Made by a program: the position numbers and the translations under genes | Notes under the pieces: generated by a model | Seen by the model: only the letters and a program-made list of their open reading frames with translations | Told to the model about the DNA's origin: nothing | Databases searched by the model: none | Part shown: positions 24,589-29,845 of the stretch, one piece after another | Position numbering within the stretch: position 1 is the first letter of the stretch | Layout: each line of letters opens with the position of its first letter | From: SIG440 sp045648175 | GTDB lineage: Bacteria > Bacillota > Clostridia > Monoglobales > Monoglobaceae | Direction of reading: 5' to 3' | Assembly: GCA_045648175.1 (NCBI GenBank) | Contig: JAZRNN010000071.1 | Coordinates: 1-29,845 of the forward strand | Length of the DNA stretch: 29,845 nucleotides

Positions 24589-27558
24589 ATGAAAAAACTA
24601 TCAATACTTCTCATACTTGTTATGATAATGTCCCTTATCCCCGCACTTAATGTAAGTGCGGCGGATTACTCCCTTAACGGCATCGAAGAAGGGGCAATTG
24701 TTGTGCTTCAGAAAGAGCCTACAAAAACAGTAACACTTGCTGACTCTACAGATGTTAAAAAAGTTATATTCTGGTTCAACGATGAAGAGCCGGCAACAGC
24801 TACAGGCCCAAGCTTTTTTTACACAATGGAATTTACAAGCATTGGCACACAGACGCTTAGATATGAAGTGTTTAAAAAAGGAAACAACACAAATTCTCCT
24901 GATGCAAGCGAAACAATCACCTTTAACTTAGTTTCAGGTAAGCTTAACGAAATGTCGTTCAGCGAAGACTTTGACAATCCCGACATTGAGTATACTGTAG
25001 ATAACATTAAGAAAATTTTTGTCGGCAATGATGGTGCAAATATCAGCGGCAGACTTAAATTGTCTGTTGTGCCATGGAAGGGTAGCAACGCATTGCAGAT
25101 TTCAGGTGACGGCCAGAGTAAGTCAGCACACCTGCAGTTCAAGAGCACACCCTCAAAGAGTGGAATTGGCTTACACTTCTATGAATTTGATATAACATTG
25201 GCTACAGCATACAACATTAATTTACAGGTTACTGCTGACGGATATAGCACAACAACAAATTCACATATCCTGTTTAACAATAAGAATTCAGATGTTGGTA
25301 TCGGTACAAGTAGTGTTATCGAAAGCAGTGCTGTTACAAAAATAGGACTTGTTTTGAATTACAACAGTACACCGCCCACAGCAACCGTTTATAAAAATGG
25401 TGTATTTTGGAGGAACATTGCACTGACCAAGCTGGCAAACGGTACAGAAGATCCTGTTGTGACACTGTATTATCAGACACACAGCAATACAGCACCTGCG
25501 TACATTGACAACTTCAGCTATGCGACATATGACTTAGCCGAGTCTCAGGATTTCACAAAGGTTTCAATTGAAGGCGGAGAAACGCCTGTTTCAACCGACT
25601 TTAATGAACTTCGTTTTACAGGTGCAGGCTATCTTGAAGACCAGAATGTTGAAGATTTTGTTACAATCAGCGAAAAGCCCAACGATGGCAGTGCAGACTT
25701 CTCTGCATCATCGGTTACCTACAGCGCAGAAATCGAAGGCAACGATGTTGTTCTTCACTTTGGCCAAGCACTCGGTGAGGCTAAAACCTACAAGATTGAC
25801 ATTATCGGCCTTAAAGACGATTATATGATGGAATACAACAACCCGTCATTCGTCTTCCGTACACTTAATCCGGGCGAAAACCCCCTCCCCGTGGTTTCTC
25901 TTATTGCACCTGAAGAGGGCGTAAGATACTACCCTGCAGAAAGCGACATTGTTGAACTTAAGGCAGAGGCTGTTGATAGCCTTCGCGGTGAGGTTGAATA
26001 TGTTGAATTCTATGCTGACGGCATTTTGATTGAAGGCAGCAGGGTTACAAAGGAAGCCGCTGTTGACGATGTATTTACATTTAACTGGACACTTGACGGC
26101 TCAATCGACCGTGTTGAACCCGTTGCAATCACAGCAAAGGCTGTTGACAACGAGGGTGGCGAAATGACCTCAGCAGCACGCAACATTATTCTTCGCAGCA
26201 AGGAATTGCCTGAGGTTACAATCAAAGCTCCTGAAATGGACACACTTTACTACTCAAATATCAACGGTGTTGACTTTGAGGTTAAACCTACAGTTAAATT
26301 TACCAAATCAGACTCTGACGGCACAATCGAGGCTATAAACGTTTATGTTGACGGCGAGATGAACAATATTGACAAGAATGCAACAGAGTATACAATTACC
26401 GAAGCACTTGGCGTTGGTGAACATACCATCATTGTTGAGGTTTATGACAACGATAGTCAAAGAGCACAGGATGTAGTTACTGTTTCGGTTGTTGCACTTG
26501 GCAAGTCAGGCTATATCTTTAATGAAAACTATGCAGAAAAAGATTTGATTGCACAGTGGAAGAAAGCAGACGTCGCAGATTTTGCAAACGGCACACTTAC
26601 AGACTATGATGAAGTAAAGGGTGCAATTCTTTCAGGTGTAGGCACAGTTAAGCACACAATCATCCGCAACCTTGAAGGCACAGAATTTGTTGCTGACGTT
26701 AAGGTGGCATTTAATGATACAACAACCAAGCGCACAGTTAAGCTTGGCAGTGCAGAGCTTGCAACATTCACAGCAGGCGGGAAAATCACCTACGGTGGTG
26801 CACAAAAGGGCGAATACCAGGCAGGCGAGTTGTACAACATTTCGGCAGTTGTTAACCCCACCGACGGCAAGGTATATGCAATTGTAAATGGCGCAAGCGT
26901 TGGCAGTGTTGCTGCAACCTACACAATTAACCCTCAAATCGTTGTTTCAAGTGAGGGCGCAGGCGAAATGGCAATTATTACCGCAAGCGCATCAGCAGTT
27001 GGTCTTGCAGTTGAGCCAACCGTTAGCATTGATGGAAACAAAATTACAGTTGCTTTTGCAGCAGGCGTTGATACTGCAACCTTAGACGGCAACGTTTCAC
27101 TTGTTGACTCAAACGGCAATGCAGCAAATCTTGTTTACGGAAACGGCGTATTTACAGTAAACGAAGTTCTGAAGTATACCGAAACCTATAAGGTTGTTGT
27201 TCTTCCTGACGTTCGCGACCTCAACGGCAATTCTTACAACGGCACATATGAAGTTCCCTTCACAGTTCCCGAACCTGAAGTTGCAGTTGCAGAAGTAAGC
27301 GGCGAAATAGTAGACGATACAGCATTCCTGGCTGTTGATTTCACAGGTGCTGCTGAAGCTAAGACAGTTACACTTGTTTGTGCAGCATACAAAGACAACA
27401 AGATGGTTGCATATGATACGTACGAAATGAACACTTCTGTTGCAGAAAGCGATATCGAGCTTGACCTTTCAGGTATTGTTGAAGGTGCTGTTGTTGAAGC
27501 ATTCGTAATCGACGATACCTTGAACACTGTGACAGATAAGATTATCGTATTTGAATAA
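24589..27558 (+). CDS. Secreted multi-domain Ig-like / laminin-G-like surface protein
   Basis: The gene begins 12 bp after the second lyase; a GAGGTGA ribosome site overlaps the previous stop. The 989-residue protein has a signal peptide (1-25), an N-terminal beta domain (~26-118), a laminin-G-like jelly roll (~122-318, YIDNFSYATYD), an SbsA-like Ig domain (~322-427), and two consecutive bacterial Ig domains of the Big_9 type (~434-537, VEYVEFYADGILI; ~540-637, IEAINVYVDGEM). A second jelly-roll-like module (~638-800), another SbsA-like Ig (~808-893, VTIDGNK-type start, DVRDLNGNSYNG), and a short C-terminal beta module (~897-989) follow. No catalytic motif or anchor is seen. Such proteins typically bind glycans or extend enzymes from the cell; here it probably supports the two lyases. 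Confidence 0.75.
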   Translation: MKKLSILLILVMIMSLIPALNVSAADYSLNGIEEGAIVVLQKEPTKTVTLADSTDVKKVIFWFNDEEPATATGPSFFYTMEFTSIGTQTLRYEVFKKGNNTNSPDASETITFNLVSGKLNEMSFSEDFDNPDIEYTVDNIKKIFVGNDGANISGRLKLSVVPWKGSNALQISGDGQSKSAHLQFKSTPSKSGIGLHFYEFDITLATAYNINLQVTADGYSTTTNSHILFNNKNSDVGIGTSSVIESSAVTKIGLVLNYNSTPPTATVYKNGVFWRNIALTKLANGTEDPVVTLYYQTHSNTAPAYIDNFSYATYDLAESQDFTKVSIEGGETPVSTDFNELRFTGAGYLEDQNVEDFVTISEKPNDGSADFSASSVTYSAEIEGNDVVLHFGQALGEAKTYKIDIIGLKDDYMMEYNNPSFVFRTLNPGENPLPVVSLIAPEEGVRYYPAESDIVELKAEAVDSLRGEVEYVEFYADGILIEGSRVTKEAAVDDVFTFNWTLDGSIDRVEPVAITAKAVDNEGGEMTSAARNIILRSKELPEVTIKAPEMDTLYYSNINGVDFEVKPTVKFTKSDSDGTIEAINVYVDGEMNNIDKNATEYTITEALGVGEHTIIVEVYDNDSQRAQDVVTVSVVALGKSGYIFNENYAEKDLIAQWKKADVADFANGTLTDYDEVKGAILSGVGTVKHTIIRNLEGTEFVADVKVAFNDTTTKRTVKLGSAELATFTAGGKITYGGAQKGEYQAGELYNISAVVNPTDGKVYAIVNGASVGSVAATYTINPQIVVSSEGAGEMAIITASASAVGLAVEPTVSIDGNKITVAFAAGVDTATLDGNVSLVDSNGNAANLVYGNGVFTVNEVLKYTETYKVVVLPDVRDLNGNSYNGTYEVPFTVPEPEVAVAEVSGEIVDDTAFLAVDFTGAAEAKTVTLVCAAYKDNKMVAYDTYEMNTSVAESDIELDLSGIVEGAVVEAFVIDDTLNTVTDKIIVFE

Positions 27559-27924
27559 TTAATTGTAAAAAAATTAATATTTGTAAAAGCAAAGACGAAA
27601 ATCTGTTCCGAATTTAATACCCCACCTGTCACCGACAGGTGATAGATGGGGTGCATCCCCGGAATATAATTAAAAGTTAAACGAAAATACAGGGGTCGAA
27701 TTTTGGTATTAAGCCCACTGTCTAATGGTTACATCCCCCCATAAGACATTGAGAATAAACAGATATTCGTATGTCCCCTCCCTGTAGATTTGTTGGAATA
27801 TAGGTGAAAAAGTAGAAATTGGGTAGCAATACTCTTCCTGCAAGCACCCATATTATACAGATTTTCGCGTTTTTACAAAAAACTAATTTTTAAATAAAAT
27901 TACAAAATAGGAGGACTAATAAAG
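27559..27924 (+). promoter_or_regulatory. 366-bp intergenic leader rich in potential RNA structure
   Basis: No gene is seen. Hairpin A: CACCTGTC (27623-27630) with GACAGGTG (27634-27641), optionally enclosed by CCCC (27620-27623) with GGGG (27648-27651). The same GGGG can instead pair with CCCC at 27657-27660, giving mutually exclusive folds. Hairpin B: GACAT (27745-27749) with ATGTC (27771-27775), enclosing GAATA (27753-27757) with TATTC (27764-27768). Hairpin C: a TGGGT/ACCCA pair near 27819-27850. A weak promoter-like pair, TTGTTG (27790-27795) and TAGAAA (27813-27818), is 17 bp apart. An AGGAGG site precedes the ATG at 27925. The layout fits a regulated leader or a separate transcription start for the last gene. 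No known riboswitch signature was recognised. Confidence 0.45.
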
Positions 27925-29845
27925 ATGAAAAGATTTTTAAGCATGGTTTTAGCGCTTACTCTTATTCTTACAACTTTTGCAATTCCTGTAATGGCTGAAG
28001 AAGCAACTGAAACAGTATCAGTTGATATCACATCAGTTACTGATGGTCAGGAATTTGTAGTAGGCACTGATATTCCACTTGTAGCTGAAACTGAACTTTC
28101 TGACGCTAAAAACATAGATTTCTATGCTAACGGCGACAAGCTTCCCGGTACAATAAAGGGTACCAAGGGCATAGTTATGTGGTATGGTGCAGCTGAAGGT
28201 GTATACACTATCACAACCAAAGTTACAGACGCCCAGGGCAATCAAAAAGACGGCAGCGAAGCTGTAAAAGTTGTTGTGCTTCCAGCATCAAATGATTTAC
28301 ATATGCTGTGGCCCGGTAACTATGGAATAACAATTCCTGGTGCTACCGAAAGCTCAAATTATGCAATATATGGTAAATCTGCTGAAATAACACTCCCTGC
28401 AGGTGATACTACTATTGGTATCCAGATGAAGGATACAGCGGTCAAGAGCAATGGACATACAGCTATCCTTTTATATGCTCCCGAAACTATTGAAGGCGCT
28501 TCGATGTATAAGGCAAACAATAATACCAGTTCTTCATTTATGATGGACACGAATGGTGTTGCAAGAAGATACAATCAAGGAGATACTACTTATCATGGAA
28601 TCACAAAGGGTTTCAACAGATATGTTTGTACAAACTGGACATCAAAATATCCCGTCCCTGGCTTCCAAACACTCTATCTTAAATTCTTTGATGTACCGAA
28701 GGATAACACTACTATCTACCTTTGCGGTATTTATGAATATGTGAACACAACACCTGTTGCACCTGAGGCTACAGCTGTTCTTAGCGGCAAGACAGGTGTA
28801 AGCAACAAGATAGACACATTCAGAATCGACCTCAGCGGTGCGATATTCCCATATGCAGCAGCTACACCCGTGGCTGTTAAAAAGGGTGAGGGTGAGAGCG
28901 CAACAGACGTTGCAATCAAGGGCTATAAGCTTGGCACAGATTATGTAGACGTATATTTTAACGAACTTGATGCAAATGCTACATACGAAGTAAGCGTTCT
29001 TGAAAATACCCTTATCAGTGTTGATTCTGCAAACAGCAAGGATATGTCAAATGCAATGGTATATGTACCTAAAAAATCTTTCACATTCTCAACAGCAGGC
29101 ACCGATGCAACACCTGTTGTACAGATGAGCTATCCTGCTGACGGAGCAAGTGCTCTTATCAATACAGGCTTTGCAGCAAAAGTTGTTAAGGGCGGTACAG
29201 ATATCACTGAAGTTAAGCTCTACAAAGGCGAAGATGTAGTTGCTGTTGGTGAAGAAATTGCCAAAGGCGAATACTGGTTTGCACCCGAGACTGCTGCTCT
29301 TACAGTAGGTGAATCAACAACACTTACAGTTAAGGCTGTTGATGCAAACGGCAATACTGCAACAGCTTCAGCTACCTATACAGGTGCGGCTGTTCCTAAA
29401 TATGCCGTTAAGGGCATTTACCAAGGCGCAACAATCGTTGCTGAGCACGAGTTTGCCGGAGATAATCCTACCAGAACAATTACAGTGGTTGACGATGCTA
29501 ATGCAAACCTTGTTTCTGATGTAGCAACAGCTGTTGACAGGGTTGAATTCCGTCAGAATGGCAAGCTTGTGAAAACTGACAGCGATGCTCCTTACACATA
29601 TGAACTTGGCTTCCAGAAGTATTATGCAAATACATTGGATGTTAAGGTATATGATATCTACGGTGGAGTTCACGATGAATTCAATTATAACTACAACGTA
29701 GCATACGGCACATATAACGAGGACGACTCATATGCATTAGACTTTAGTGGTTTTAAAGAGGGTACAAACGTGGACGATGCAAAAAATGATATTTTTAGTT
29801 ACCTGCGTACCCCCAATCACGTCTTATCGGCAGTTGAAGGCGGTT
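27925..29845 (+). CDS. Secreted Ig-like surface protein (3' end beyond window)
   Basis: The frame is open from the ATG at 27925 (AGGAGG site about 8 bp upstream) to the window edge, 640 codons without a stop. A signal peptide is clear (MKRFLSMVLALTLILTTFAI, cleavage near VMA-EE). Residues ~32-118 form a Big_9-like Ig domain (SVTDGQEFVVGTDIPLVAET, IDFYANGDKLPG). Residues ~124-275 form a beta-rich module (LWPGNYGITIPGA, TLYLKFFDVPKDNTTIYLCG) of unknown family. Two or more further Ig-like modules follow (~280-390, ~390-490, and ~495-590 with RVEFRQNGKLVKT). The final visible residues (YALDFSGFKEGTNV) look like the start of a laminin-G-like domain. The style matches the preceding gene, so it probably belongs to the same surface system. 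The C-terminal function and any anchor are not visible. Confidence 0.75.
   Translation, partial: MKRFLSMVLALTLILTTFAIPVMAEEATETVSVDITSVTDGQEFVVGTDIPLVAETELSDAKNIDFYANGDKLPGTIKGTKGIVMWYGAAEGVYTITTKVTDAQGNQKDGSEAVKVVVLPASNDLHMLWPGNYGITIPGATESSNYAIYGKSAEITLPAGDTTIGIQMKDTAVKSNGHTAILLYAPETIEGASMYKANNNTSSSFMMDTNGVARRYNQGDTTYHGITKGFNRYVCTNWTSKYPVPGFQTLYLKFFDVPKDNTTIYLCGIYEYVNTTPVAPEATAVLSGKTGVSNKIDTFRIDLSGAIFPYAAATPVAVKKGEGESATDVAIKGYKLGTDYVDVYFNELDANATYEVSVLENTLISVDSANSKDMSNAMVYVPKKSFTFSTAGTDATPVVQMSYPADGASALINTGFAAKVVKGGTDITEVKLYKGEDVVAVGEEIAKGEYWFAPETAALTVGESTTLTVKAVDANGNTATASATYTGAAVPKYAVKGIYQGATIVAEHEFAGDNPTRTITVVDDANANLVSDVATAVDRVEFRQNGKLVKTDSDAPYTYELGFQKYYANTLDVKVYDIYGGVHDEFNYNYNVAYGTYNEDDSYALDFSGFKEGTNVDDAKNDIFSYLRTPNHVLSAVEGG

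Noticed and set aside
1..29845. CRISPR arrays, rRNA, tRNA, insertion sequences or phage genes
   Set aside because: No repeat-spacer pattern, transposase motif, terminal inverted repeats with duplications, or cloverleaf/rRNA sequence was seen.

Overview
The window looks like a low-to-moderate GC Gram-positive bacterium of the Clostridia. The signs are strong AGGAGG-type ribosome binding sites, sigma-A style promoters (TTGACT-17-TATAAT), S-layer homology (SLH) domains, a lipobox lipoprotein, a two-transmembrane AraC-type regulator, and many secreted multi-domain proteins. SLH proteins next to polysaccharide lyases suggest a fibre- or glycan-degrading gut, rumen or anaerobic-digester organism (Monoglobus-like Clostridia come to mind). 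That placement is inference from gene content, not a taxonomic call.

Left part (1-7541) is a mosaic of intact and decaying genes. It opens with the 3' part of an Eis-type GNAT acetyltransferase on the plus strand. A minus-strand block follows: the C-terminal remnant of a large unrecognised protein (pseudogene), a NagA-like amidohydrolase, an AAC(3)-family N-acetyltransferase broken by a premature TGA and a 12-base G/C homopolymer frameshift, and an intact ceramidase-like (PF04734) hydrolase that heads the set. A plus-strand serine beta-lactamase-like gene with an internal deletion and a minus-strand FAD-dependent oxidoreductase with two stops and a frameshift come next. Four broken genes in about 6.5 kb, interleaved with intact ones, mark a region under relaxed selection.

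Right part (7600-29845) is a coherent, intact plus-strand locus. A promoter at 7694-7722 drives a small cytoplasmic CBM9-like protein and a membrane-anchored AraC regulator. After a strong terminator, a near-consensus promoter at 10840-10868 drives six closely spaced genes: SLH protein 1, SLH protein 2, a lipoprotein solute-binding protein, two paralogous heparinase II/III-like proteins, and a multi-Ig secreted protein. A further secreted Ig-type protein starts at 27925 and runs off the window. The most natural reading is a surface system that binds and cleaves a uronic-acid-containing polysaccharide at the S-layer and captures the oligosaccharides. No permease, ATPase or unsaturated-uronyl hydrolase is in the window.

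The most useful new observation is an identical 11-bp element, CATAAATGTTG. It lies 9-10 bp upstream of the -35 box of both the regulator promoter and the lyase-operon promoter, and is a candidate binding site for the AraC protein that would tie the two transcription units together. Other points worth checking are a possible ~150-nt small RNA at 10646-10795, a 13-14-bp intercistronic hairpin between the two lyases, a hairpin-rich 366-bp leader before the last gene, and divergence of the HGH motif between the two lyases.
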